From contig NZ_BJCC01000006.1 of NCBI RefSeq assembly GCF_004309355.1, positions 62,001 through 126,000 of the forward strand: a stretch of DNA of 64,000 nt, written 5' to 3'. The notes under the pieces are model-generated. The model was not told where the DNA came from. It saw nothing but the letters and a program-made list of their open reading frames with translations, and searched no databases. Below are positions 1 to 9,510 of this stretch, piece by piece. Position numbers and translations under genes: made by a program. The stretch's first letter is position 1; each line of letters starts with the position of its first letter. The stretch is from Enterococcus florum (GTDB taxonomy: Bacteria > Bacillota > Bacilli > Lactobacillales > Enterococcaceae).

Positions 1-1
1 G

Positions 2-46
2 AAGATAGATGAAAACAATACTAGAGATTATTTTTTGCAGCATTGA
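2..46 (+). CDS. Possible C-terminal end of an upstream gene (partial)
   Basis: One frame is open from the window edge for 14 codons and stops with TGA at 44-46, and an intrinsic terminator begins about 19 bases later. That layout fits the tail of a rightward gene whose body lies outside the window. The other two forward frames stop within the first 12 bases. So few residues cannot be assigned to a family, and the open frame could be chance. Confidence 0.25.
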   Translation, partial: KIDENNTRDYFLQH

Positions 47-64
47 TCTATCTTGTCTGATTAG

Positions 65-102
65 ACCTGAATTCTTTGGCCAAAAGAGTTCAGGTTTTTT
101 CT
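65..102 (+). terminator. Intrinsic terminator
   Basis: An imperfect hairpin has ACCTGAA/TTCAGGT as its outer stem, with further pairing inside, and is followed by a run of six T. It would end transcription entering from the left edge. Confidence 0.75.
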
Positions 103-551
103 ATACCATTAAAAAATGAATAGAAGTGATCTTTATTCTCAATGTTATTGAATAGCAAAAGCGAAAATCATAACCGAAGATTCGAAAAGCTATTCCATTC
201 TTTTGAATGATGATTGCGGAAGAGAGCAAAAATGCCACCGATTTACGAAAGCGTATCTCTCAGGTTAGAAACAGAAGACGACTGCATAAGGTGACGTTGT
301 CTTCTGTTTTTGCACGGTAGTGAGGAGAAGAACTGTATTTGCGAAAAAAATCTAATTGATGACGTCATGATGAGGACTGTTACCAATAATCTATTAGTTT
401 TGGGGAACTGCAAGACGATTATCAACTGTATGTTGTTTTAAGCAGGAAAGCAGCATACGGAGACCATGAACCAGCGAGGCGGCGGAAATTTTGCCAAGTC
501 CATCGCTGCATTTTGCGGATGTTTACACGTCACGGGCAGTAATATCCGCTT
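103..551. other. Stretch without a supported gene
   Basis: About 450 bases lie between the first terminator and the end of the minus-strand acyltransferase gene. Apart from one hairpin at 271-307 I see only short open frames without a ribosome binding site or a recognisable family. Fragments near 420-545 stay open for roughly 30-45 codons in two forward frames but have no credible start; they may be decayed coding sequence or noise. No insertion-sequence ends or tRNA-like folds are visible. Confidence 0.5.
271..307. terminator. Hairpin, possibly bidirectional terminator
   Basis: The stem ACAGAAGAC/GTCTTCTGT, extended by a few pairs including one G-T, is followed by five T on the plus strand. 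It lies downstream of the minus-strand acyltransferase gene but more than 240 bases beyond its stop, so which transcript it serves is unclear. Confidence 0.55.
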
Positions 552-1754
552 TTAGAACATAGATACCGATCGCTTTCTTTTGCTGAGAAGAGAAACAAAG
601 AAAACGAGTGAAGCCATTAAAATGCAAGGAATGATCTCAAACTGTACAGGAGTGATCGCATGTCCTTTGAGATAAATAAACGCCCCCAGTATTTCGGTCC
701 ACAAAAAGGCAAAGAAGAAGGAACCTATCCAAACGCGTTTACGAATAGGCGTTCTCTTGATTTGAATCAGGCAGCAGCTTAAAAAATGAGTAAACAGCCA
801 AGCAAGCAGAAAACTGAAAGGGCCTGATCGTAAAACCGGCAGATGGAAGCCATTGCCAATTTCATATAGAATAATGATCACTATTGGATGAATGAAATAG
901 TAATATTGAGAACATCGTCGAAGCTTGTCAGTAGGAAAAGAAAAGTGATACCGGCTTGTTGCACCTGTTAAAAATAGAAGAAAGCTAAATGGCACTAATA
1001 TAATTAAAAAATTGCAATCTAAACGGTTCAATTGAAAAGCAAACAGACCTTCTAAAATGAGAAACAAGCCAACAGGGAACAGCCAGCGCTTAAACAACTC
1101 TCTTTTCAGAAACAATTCATGTTGGTGATCAAAGATATAAAATCCAACAGTCGTGAAGATCAGTCCATAAAATAGACCGTTTCGCGTTGTAAAAAAGAGT
1201 TGAATAAACTGATCGAAGAATTGCCTAAATGCAGAGACAGTAATCAACTCATAATACGTTTCAAAACTGCCGAAGAGATAGAACAATCCTGCTATTAAGA
1301 ACACTGCTTTATAGGATAGTCGTTTTAAGAGGTGGTCAACGAGTACCAGCGAAAGCATCAATGCTGGGATATACCAAAGATGATAATAGGTGCCAATGTA
1401 GCCAAGACCAAAAAGCAAGGCAAAGGGATACATCGCCTGGCTGATTTGCAAATTTTGATGAAGCCAATCTAAGCCGATCGGTATGAATAAGAAGCTCCAC
1501 AGCAGATAATTTTTCCCCATAGAAAAGAGCTTCTGTTTGAAATAATTTGGCTGGTCGATGGTTTTCTTACGGATAAAATAGGCACCGCTGATAAAGAAAA
1601 ATGGGACAGCTAGTCGACAAAGAATGTTTTGAATGAAGAAATTTGCAAGAGGATGCCCCAGCATCGTCCCACAATGGACACAAATCACGAGTAGTGCTGC
1701 AGCAAATTTCATCACGTTTAACATTGAATAATTGATCGAATACTGCTTTTCCAT
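552..1754 (-). CDS. Acyltransferase-3-like integral membrane protein (VanT membrane-domain-like)
   Basis: About 400 residues with roughly ten hydrophobic segments, typical of the acyltransferase 3 (OafA/WecH) superfamily of membrane proteins that modify envelope sugars or peptides. Near the N-terminus is a segment with VICVHCG, matching the usual His-containing motif of TM1, followed by RLAVPFFFISG. Motifs YHLWYIPAL and TRNGLFYG strongly recall the membrane half of the serine racemase VanT, but no racemase domain follows. The start at 1754 is chosen over the upstream ATG at 1817 because GAAGGAGGG sits just ahead of it. It is transcribed divergently from the UvrA-like gene. Substrate unknown; an acyltransferase or amino-acid-handling role is inference. 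Confidence 0.75.
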   Translation of the reverse strand: MEKQYSINYSMLNVMKFAAALLVICVHCGTMLGHPLANFFIQNILCRLAVPFFFISGAYFIRKKTIDQPNYFKQKLFSMGKNYLLWSFLFIPIGLDWLHQNLQISQAMYPFALLFGLGYIGTYYHLWYIPALMLSLVLVDHLLKRLSYKAVFLIAGLFYLFGSFETYYELITVSAFRQFFDQFIQLFFTTRNGLFYGLIFTTVGFYIFDHQHELFLKRELFKRWLFPVGLFLILEGLFAFQLNRLDCNFLIILVPFSFLLFLTGATSRYHFSFPTDKLRRCSQYYYFIHPIVIIILYEIGNGFHLPVLRSGPFSFLLAWLFTHFLSCCLIQIKRTPIRKRVWIGSFFFAFLWTEILGAFIYLKGHAITPVQFEIIPCILMASLVFFVSLLSKRKRSVSMF

Positions 1755-1856
1755 GATCAATCCCTCCTTCTTCTTTCCTGACAAGCTAAGTGTATAAAGA
1801 AAACCTCCGGAGAACATCCAACCAGAGACTGAATATTCTCTAAGACAAACTCACCG

Positions 1857-1887
1857 TTGACTCTCCAGTTACGGTAGACTTTATACT
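1857..1887 (+). promoter_or_regulatory. MerR-type promoter with 19-bp spacer
   Basis: TTGACT at 1857-1862 and TATACT at 1882-1887 are separated by 19 bases, two more than the optimum. The spacer carries a partial dyad centred on CTCC-N6-GGTAG. Overlong spacers containing a dyad are the hallmark of promoters activated by MerR-family regulators through DNA untwisting. The ATG of the UvrA-like gene follows 20 bases after the -10. No MerR-family gene is present in this window. Confidence 0.6.
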
Positions 1888-1906
1888 ACAGGAAAGGGGG
1901 AGTGAC

Positions 1907-4234
1907 ATGAATTCGTTGAAATTAACAGAAGTGTCCCAAAACAATTTAAAAAAGATCTCTTTGGAGCTGCAGAAGAATCAACTGATCGTTTTTACAGGAG
2001 TATCTGGATCGGGAAAATCTAGTTTAGTCTTTGATACAATCGCAGCCGAAGCACAAAGGCAAATGAACGCGAACTATCCAGCGTTCGTCCGAAATCGAAT
2101 GCCGAAATACCGGAAGCCGAAAGTGATGAGAATTGAAAATCTTAACCCAGCTGTCGTAGTGGACCAATCACCTTTAGGAGGAAATCAGCGTTCGACGGTA
2201 GGGACGATCACGGAAATCTCCAGCTTGCTGCGTCTGCTGTATTCTCGAATCGGAGAACCTGCTGGACGATCCGCAAGCCAATTCTCTTTTAACCATCCTC
2301 AAGGAATGTGCCAGGAATGTTCAGGATTAGGTCAAGTCAACGTCATCAACATAGATCGTCTGATTGATCACGAAAAAACATGGAACGAAGGCCCTGTTCG
2401 TGATGGCAAGTTCGCTGTAGGGACTTGGTACTGGAAGCAATATGCGGCAGCAGAATACTTCGAGAATGATGTTGCGTTGAAGGATTTAACTCAAAACCAA
2501 TGGAATCAGTTGATGTACGGACACCCTGAGAAACTGGCGCCAATCAATCCGAAATTAGAGGGTATCTACCGAAATTATGAGCGCATTTTATTAAAGCGCG
2601 ATCTCTCCGCATATGGAAAACACTACGAAGAAAAACAAAAGGAATTGGTCGTTCAAACAGTTTGTCCTCAATGTCGCGGTCAGAGATTATGTGAAGAGTC
2701 CTTATCAGTAAAAATCAAAGGGAGATCTATTGCTGATTGTGTTCAGATGGACATGAATGAGTTTCTGGACTTTTTGAAAAGCTTAGACCAGCGTACAGTT
2801 TCAGAGGTGATTGAAGAATTGATCCAGCAAGTCCAACGGTTGATTGATATCGGACTGGATTATCTGCATTTGGATCGTCAAACTCCTACACTCTCTGGTG
2901 GCGAAGCGCAACGTGTAAAGCTGGTCAAACACATGGGCAGCTCTCTAAATGGCATGATTTATATTTTTGATGAACCTAGTACAGGGATGCACGCAAGAGA
3001 CGTTTCTAGAATCAACCAACTCATGCAAAGTCTTAGGGATAAAGGAAATACAGTTCTAGTGGTTGAGCATGATCCTGATGTGATCGCGGTAGCGGATGAA
3101 GTAATTGATATTGGTCCTCTTGCAGGCAAAGACGGAGGTGAGGTCGTCTTTCAAGGAAGCTACATGGAACTTTTGACATCAGATTGCCTGACTGGCAAAG
3201 AAATTCGGCAGTCTCGTCCAGTAAATCGTTCTACTAGAAAATGGCAGGAGAGTATCAAAATCAAGAACGCCACATTACACAACTTGAAAAATGTGACGGT
3301 AGAGATTCCAAAACATATTTTGACCGTTATCACAGGAGTTGCTGGCTCAGGAAAATCTAGCTTGATCACAAAGGTCTTGCCAGAACAAGCCGCAGAAACC
3401 ATCAAGATCATCGATCAATCACCCATTAAAGCAACTAATCGAGCGACACCTGTCACTTATTTAGGGATCTATGATGAGATTCGCCGTTCCTTCTCAAAAG
3501 CGAACAATACAGATATCGGGATGTTCAGCTTTAACTCTAAGGGAGCCTGTCCTATTTGCAAAGGCAAAGGTGAAACGACTGTAGAATTGGTTTTTATGGA
3601 TCCCGTAATTAATGAATGTGAGAGCTGCCAAGGAAAGCGATTTTCGAATAAAGCACTGAGTTATACCTATCAAGGGAAATCGATTATCGATGTGTTGGCC
3701 ATGACGCCTAAAGAGGTCCAAAAGCTTTATTATCAAACAGGCAGTAAACGGTTGTTAGAGAAGCTGCAGGCGATGATCGATACTGGTCTGACTTATCTGC
3801 CAATCGGACGCTCACTGTCTTCACTTTCTGGAGGCGAACGCCAACGGTTAAAACTAGCGAAAGCCATCGATCAGAAAGAGACATTGTTTGTGCTAGACGA
3901 GCCCACGACTGGATTGCACTTATCCGATATAAAGAAATTAAACGAGTTATTCCAAAGAATTGTAAACAAAGGAAATACGCTGATTATTATCGAACACCAC
4001 AGCGAGGTCATCAAATCTGCTGATTGGGTTATCGATGTGGGACCAGAAGGGGGGATTAACGGAGGTGAAATTGTTTTTAGCGGTACACCAGAAGAACTGC
4101 TTCTCAGTGGTACGATCACAGGAAACTATTTAGCTCAAAGTATGGTCAAAGCAGTTAAAGAAGAAGTTGATCAATTAAAAGCAACCAAACACCTAACAAA
4201 TGAAGTTTCAATGGTGAGTAGTAAAAAGGTCTAA
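1907..4234 (+). CDS. Short UvrA paralogue (class II, excinuclease subunit A-like)
   Basis: A 775-residue tandem ABC ATPase. Walker A motifs occur near residues 31-39 (GVSGSGKSS) and 478-486 (GVAGSGKSS); signature motifs LSGGEAQR near 329 and LSGGERQR near 640; Walker B IFDEPSTG and VLDEPTTG. CxxC pairs near residues 135, 252, 547 and 571 match the UvrA zinc modules. Canonical UvrA is about 940-950 residues; here the chain passes from the LRLLYSRIG region almost directly to the first CxxC, so the UvrB-binding insertion appears absent. Such class II proteins include Deinococcus UvrA2 and the drug-resistance protein DrrC. A role in tolerance to DNA-binding drugs is inferred. GGGGGAGTGAC supports the start. 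Confidence 0.88.
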   Translation: MNSLKLTEVSQNNLKKISLELQKNQLIVFTGVSGSGKSSLVFDTIAAEAQRQMNANYPAFVRNRMPKYRKPKVMRIENLNPAVVVDQSPLGGNQRSTVGTITEISSLLRLLYSRIGEPAGRSASQFSFNHPQGMCQECSGLGQVNVINIDRLIDHEKTWNEGPVRDGKFAVGTWYWKQYAAAEYFENDVALKDLTQNQWNQLMYGHPEKLAPINPKLEGIYRNYERILLKRDLSAYGKHYEEKQKELVVQTVCPQCRGQRLCEESLSVKIKGRSIADCVQMDMNEFLDFLKSLDQRTVSEVIEELIQQVQRLIDIGLDYLHLDRQTPTLSGGEAQRVKLVKHMGSSLNGMIYIFDEPSTGMHARDVSRINQLMQSLRDKGNTVLVVEHDPDVIAVADEVIDIGPLAGKDGGEVVFQGSYMELLTSDCLTGKEIRQSRPVNRSTRKWQESIKIKNATLHNLKNVTVEIPKHILTVITGVAGSGKSSLITKVLPEQAAETIKIIDQSPIKATNRATPVTYLGIYDEIRRSFSKANNTDIGMFSFNSKGACPICKGKGETTVELVFMDPVINECESCQGKRFSNKALSYTYQGKSIIDVLAMTPKEVQKLYYQTGSKRLLEKLQAMIDTGLTYLPIGRSLSSLSGGERQRLKLAKAIDQKETLFVLDEPTTGLHLSDIKKLNELFQRIVNKGNTLIIIEHHSEVIKSADWVIDVGPEGGINGGEIVFSGTPEELLLSGTITGNYLAQSMVKAVKEEVDQLKATKHLTNEVSMVSSKKV

Positions 4235-4299
4235 GAAATTGAGACGAGCGACTGAGCGACGTGCTTGCAAAATCGAGAACTGACATGAGAACAGATTTG

Positions 4300-4337
4300 A
4301 AGTAGACGATAGCAGGATGACTATCGTCTACTTTTAT
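4300..4337 (+). terminator. Intrinsic terminator
   Basis: A perfect 12-bp stem (AGTAGACGATAG with its complement), an eight-base loop and a short T run, about 65 bases after the UvrA-like gene. Confidence 0.85.
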
Positions 4338-4431
4338 GTCGAATGGGCAAGTTTAATCAGAAATATGTTAGCACACGAACGAATACTCACTTATTTGCTT
4401 TCAAGTAGACCTATAAGAAAAAGAAATGTTT

Positions 4432-4460
4432 TTGCATGATTTGATTTGAACCGTTATACT
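4432..4460 (+). promoter_or_regulatory. Probable hemW promoter
   Basis: TTGCAT at 4432-4437 and TATACT at 4455-4460 with a 17-base spacer, about 84 bases before the hemW start. Confidence 0.55.
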
Positions 4461-4543
4461 GTAAAGCTGAACCACGATTCAATGCTGTTTAGGATTTAGC
4501 GACAAAATACGCAAGATTACCTTGCTTTGCGAGAGGATATAAA

Positions 4544-5713
4544 ATGGAAACGATACATACAGCTAATCAAGACAATCTCTCTGCCTATATTCATATTCCT
4601 TTTTGTGAACACATCTGTTACTACTGCGACTTTAATAAGGTATTCATTGAAGGCCAGCCTGTTGATGAATACATCGAGGCTCTTTTATTGGAGGCGCAAT
4701 TGATGGTCGAGTCCTATCCGGTGAAAAAGAGCGAAACACTATATATTGGTGGAGGAACACCGACATCATTAAATACGCAACAGCTAGAGCGACTGGTCAG
4801 CGGTATCCGTGAGATTCTTCCCTTTAGCGACGGGGAGTTCACAGTTGAAGCCAATCCGGGAGACCTTACCGCAGAAAAACTAGACGTTCTAAAAGCATAC
4901 GGTGTGAATCGCTTGTCAATGGGGGTCCAAACCTTTGAAAATCGATTGCTGAAAAAAATAGGTCGCAAGCACTCAGCTGAGGATGTGTATCAAACAATTG
5001 ATCTCTTAGAAAAGAATCAATTTGACAATATTTCTATCGACTTAATCTATGCTCTTCCTGGTCAAACGCTAGAAAGCTTTCGTGACACCATCAAACGAGC
5101 CATTGAACTGGATCTGCCTCATTACTCGCTGTACTCGCTGATTTTGGAGAATAAGACCATGTTTATGAATTGGGTTCGAAAAGGACGATTGGAATTACCG
5201 GATCAGGAAGTCGAAGCACAAATGTTTTTAGAGACAATCGAGGCGATGGAAAAAGCGGGAAGACACCAGTATGAAATCAGCAATTTTGCTAAAAAAGGGT
5301 ATGAGAGTCGGCATAATCTCGTTTATTGGAACAATCAACACTATTTTGGGATTGGTGCTGGCGCCAGCGGCTATATCAATAACACGAGATATAAAAATCA
5401 TGGTCCGATCCAGCATTATCTTCATCCATTAAAAGAAAAACAGCTTCCAGTTATTGAAAAAGAGATCTTGACTGAAAAAGAACAGATCGAAGAAGAAATG
5501 TTTTTAGGACTTCGAAAACTTTCAGGGGTTAAAAAAGCTGCATTTAAAGAGAAATTTAAGCTTTCTCTCGAAGATGTCTACTCCCAACCGATCAATAGCC
5601 TGGTTTCAGAAGGTCTATTAGAAAACACGGATACAGCAGTCTTTTTAACTCAGAAAGGTGTGTTTCGAGGGAATGAAGTTTTCGAACACTTTTTGCTGGA
5701 TAAAGAGAATTAG
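4544..5713 (+). CDS. hemW: Radical SAM heme chaperone HemW
   Basis: A 389-residue radical SAM protein of the HemN-like family now called HemW, which binds heme and is thought to deliver it to target proteins. The cluster motif CxxxCxxC is at Cys21, Cys25 and Cys28, followed by a GGGTP motif in the SAM-binding region, and the C-terminal part is HemW-like. Older annotations call this family oxygen-independent coproporphyrinogen III oxidase, but HemW proteins lack that activity. It sits immediately upstream of hrcA, a common arrangement in Firmicutes. Its stop codon lies inside the first CIRCE element, so its 3' end overlaps the heat-shock control region. GAGAGGAT precedes the ATG. Confidence 0.92.
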   Translation: METIHTANQDNLSAYIHIPFCEHICYYCDFNKVFIEGQPVDEYIEALLLEAQLMVESYPVKKSETLYIGGGTPTSLNTQQLERLVSGIREILPFSDGEFTVEANPGDLTAEKLDVLKAYGVNRLSMGVQTFENRLLKKIGRKHSAEDVYQTIDLLEKNQFDNISIDLIYALPGQTLESFRDTIKRAIELDLPHYSLYSLILENKTMFMNWVRKGRLELPDQEVEAQMFLETIEAMEKAGRHQYEISNFAKKGYESRHNLVYWNNQHYFGIGAGASGYINNTRYKNHGPIQHYLHPLKEKQLPVIEKEILTEKEQIEEEMFLGLRKLSGVKKAAFKEKFKLSLEDVYSQPINSLVSEGLLENTDTAVFLTQKGVFRGNEVFEHFLLDKEN

Positions 5714-5736
5714 CACTCTATGTTTCAGAGTGCTAA
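5710..5736. promoter_or_regulatory. CIRCE operator 1 (HrcA binding site)
   Basis: A perfect TTAGCACTC-N9-GAGTGCTAA inverted repeat. It overlaps the hemW stop codon (5711-5713) and lies upstream of the -35 element of the hrcA promoter. Confidence 0.95.
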
Positions 5737-5753
5737 TATTGATGTATTTTTTC

Positions 5754-5781
5754 TTGACTTCTTTTTTCAATGTGATATATT
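5754..5781 (+). promoter_or_regulatory. hrcA-grpE-dnaK promoter
   Basis: TTGACT at 5754-5759 and TATATT at 5776-5781 with a 16-base spacer. The core is flanked by a CIRCE element on each side, as expected for a vegetative promoter repressed by HrcA. Confidence 0.75.
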
Positions 5782-5791
5782 AGTAATCGAG

Positions 5792-5818
5792 TTAGCACTT
5801 AAATAGATGGAGTGCTAA
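5792..5818. promoter_or_regulatory. CIRCE operator 2 (HrcA binding site)
   Basis: TTAGCACTT-N9-GAGTGCTAA with one mismatch in the left arm. It lies in the transcription-start region of hrcA, where bound HrcA would block initiation and where the RNA could also fold in the leader. Confidence 0.95.
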
Positions 5819-5835
5819 CCAGAGGGTGAAGAAAA

Positions 5836-6867
5836 ATGTTAACAGATCGTCAAAAAATAATTCTTAGTTTGATCATTCAAAATTACACAAGCAATGGTCA
5901 ACCTGTAGGATCAAAAAAGTTGATGGACGAAGGTGTAAACGCCAGCTCTGCCACGATTCGCAATGATATGAAGGTCTTGGAGGAGTACGGACTGTTAGAG
6001 AAGACTCATTCTTCTTCTGGAAGAATTCCATCGATGAAAGGCTACCGCTACTATGTCGATCATCTGCTGAAACCGGATAAGGTGGCACGTCAGGAGATCG
6101 ATCAAATTCGATTGTCGCTAAAAAAGGATATTCATGAAATTGATGATATCATTCGTCATTCGGCGGAGATGCTGTCTCAGGTGACCAGTTACACCGCCTT
6201 TTCATTAGGCCCAGAAATGAAGGATCGAAAACTGACTGGGTTTCGTATCGTACCGTTAAATGACAAGCAAATTTTAGCGATTATTGTGACCGATCGTGGC
6301 AATGTAGAAAGTCAGGTCTTTCGAATTCCTGAAAATGTCGCCAGCAGCGATCTTGAAAAAATGGTGAAGATCATTAATGACCGTTTAGTGGGAGAACCAT
6401 TAGCGACAGTCTACCAAAAGCTGCGCACGGAGATCCCAATGATTTTGCATCGTTATTTTCAAACCACAGAAGGTGTTTCTCGGCTCTTCGATGTGATTTT
6501 AAACGAGGCCTTTGAAGAAAAGGTGTATGTCAGCGGCGGCATGAACATTCTGAATTTCAATCAAGGCCCTGACATCCATCAAATCAAATCTATGTATACA
6601 CTCGTACAGGATCCAAACGAATTAGTGCGTTTGCTGATTCCTTTCACAGATCCAGTGCACATACGCATTGGCAACGAGTTGGAGAACGAGCTGCTGCAGA
6701 ACATGAGCTTGATTCAAGCCAATTACGATATCGAAGGACACGGAACTGGTGTCATCGGATTGTTGGGACCTGCAAACATGCCGTATTCTCGTATGTTTGG
6801 ATTAGTCGAGGTTTTTCGTAGGGAATTAGCCAATAAGTTGGCAGACTACTATCGTTCTCTTGATTAG
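5836..6867 (+). CDS. hrcA: Heat-inducible transcription repressor HrcA
   Basis: A 343-residue HrcA, the repressor of class I heat-shock genes that binds CIRCE. The N-terminal winged helix covers about residues 1-75 (SSATIRNDMKVLEEYGLLEK is the helix-turn-helix region), followed by the GAF-like dimerisation and effector domain characteristic of the family. Length and motifs are normal. It is first in a cluster with grpE and dnaK and is preceded by two CIRCE sites, so it should repress itself; family knowledge says GroEL assists folding of HrcA and so couples repression to chaperone availability. GAGGGTGAAG precedes the ATG. Confidence 0.96.
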   Translation: MLTDRQKIILSLIIQNYTSNGQPVGSKKLMDEGVNASSATIRNDMKVLEEYGLLEKTHSSSGRIPSMKGYRYYVDHLLKPDKVARQEIDQIRLSLKKDIHEIDDIIRHSAEMLSQVTSYTAFSLGPEMKDRKLTGFRIVPLNDKQILAIIVTDRGNVESQVFRIPENVASSDLEKMVKIINDRLVGEPLATVYQKLRTEIPMILHRYFQTTEGVSRLFDVILNEAFEEKVYVSGGMNILNFNQGPDIHQIKSMYTLVQDPNELVRLLIPFTDPVHIRIGNELENELLQNMSLIQANYDIEGHGTGVIGLLGPANMPYSRMFGLVEVFRRELANKLADYYRSLD

Positions 6868-6951
6868 AAAATAAATAAAAAAAGCAGTAAGATGAATAAG
6901 TGAAGTAAAAATCTTTTTCATATCGATGAAGAGGAGAAAGGATGGCAAGCG

Positions 6952-7494
6952 GTGAGCGAAAAAGAAAAAAATGAAGCAACCAATGAAGAAGTAGAACCTA
7001 CTGAAACTACCGAGGATATAGCAGAAGAGACGGTGGAGGAACTGACACCAGAAGAGCTGTTGCAGGCTAAAGTTGAGGAACTAGAAGATCAGTTTTTACG
7101 GGCACGAGCTGAAATCGCAAATATTACGAATCGCAATCGCAATGAACGTGAACAACTGCAAAAATATCGTTCACAGGATCTGGCAAAGAAATTGTTTCCA
7201 GCGATGGATAATTTGGAGCGGGCGATGGCAACGGAAGTCTCCAATGAACAAGGCGCCAGCTTGAAAAAAGGCGTAGAAATGGTTTTGGAAAGCTTGCGTC
7301 ATGCATTGAAGGAAGAAGGCATTGAAGAAATCAAAGCTTCAGGCGAAGCCTTTGACCCGAATCTTCATCAGGCAGTTCAAACGATCCCAGCCGGTGACGA
7401 TGTCGCGGCAGATACAATTGTCGAGGTCCTGCAAAAGGGCTACAAACTACACGACCGTGTGTTGCGACCAGCAATGGTTATCGTAGCACAATAA
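6952..7494 (+). CDS. grpE: Nucleotide exchange factor GrpE
   Basis: A 180-residue GrpE, which releases ADP from DnaK. It has an acidic, low-complexity N-terminus (about residues 1-45), a long coiled-coil helix (about 45-100) and the C-terminal beta domain ending [10 protein letters not shown]. The start is the GTG at 6952, with AAAGGA nine bases upstream. An alternative ATG at 6942 lies in another frame, opens only ten codons and ends right after a run of seven A; one base fewer in that run would make it continuous with grpE. The gene lies 84 bases after hrcA and 36 before dnaK, so co-transcription is likely. Confidence 0.94.
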   Translation: MSEKEKNEATNEEVEPTETTEDIAEETVEELTPEELLQAKVEELEDQFLRARAEIANITNRNRNEREQLQKYRSQDLAKKLFPAMDNLERAMATEVSNEQGASLKKGVEMVLESLRHALKEEGIEEIKASGEAFDPNLHQAVQTIPAGDDVAADTIVEVLQKGYKLHDRVLRPAMVIVAQ

Positions 7495-7512
7495 TAATAT
7501 AGATAAAATTAA

Positions 7513-9360
<1,848 letters not shown>

Positions 9361-9373
9361 TTAGCCTGTCGAT

Positions 9374-9405
9374 AAAAAGCCAAAGTCATCGCTTTGGCTT
9401 TTTAT
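9374..9405 (+). terminator. Intrinsic terminator after dnaK
   Basis: A 12-bp stem (AAAAAGCCAAAG and its complement), a six-base loop and a T-rich tail. It separates dnaK from dnaJ. Confidence 0.9.
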
Positions 9406-9468
9406 TTTTAAGAAATAGTCTCAACCTCAAAAAAAGTGCAAGAAAAGATTCGTATCACTTTTGAATTA

Positions 9469-9477
9469 TGATACAAT
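9469..9477 (+). promoter_or_regulatory. Extended -10 promoter of dnaJ
   Basis: TGATACAAT fits the extended -10 pattern TGnTACAAT, 33 bases before the dnaJ ATG. No clear -35 and no CIRCE element are seen here. Confidence 0.5.
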
Positions 9478-9510
9478 ACATAAGATGTTAATATATATGG
9501 AGGGAAGCCA

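Larger units (their letters stand above)
4235..4543 (+). other. Intergenic region: terminator, then hemW promoter
   Basis: This 309-base gap holds the terminator of the UvrA-like gene (4300-4337) and a sigma-A type promoter before hemW (4432-4460). No ribosome binding site plus open frame suggesting a small gene is visible. Confidence 0.6.

Noticed and set aside
243-425. 60-codon minus-strand open frame near the left end
   Set aside because: It spans the hairpin at 271-307 and has no ribosome binding site or recognised domain.
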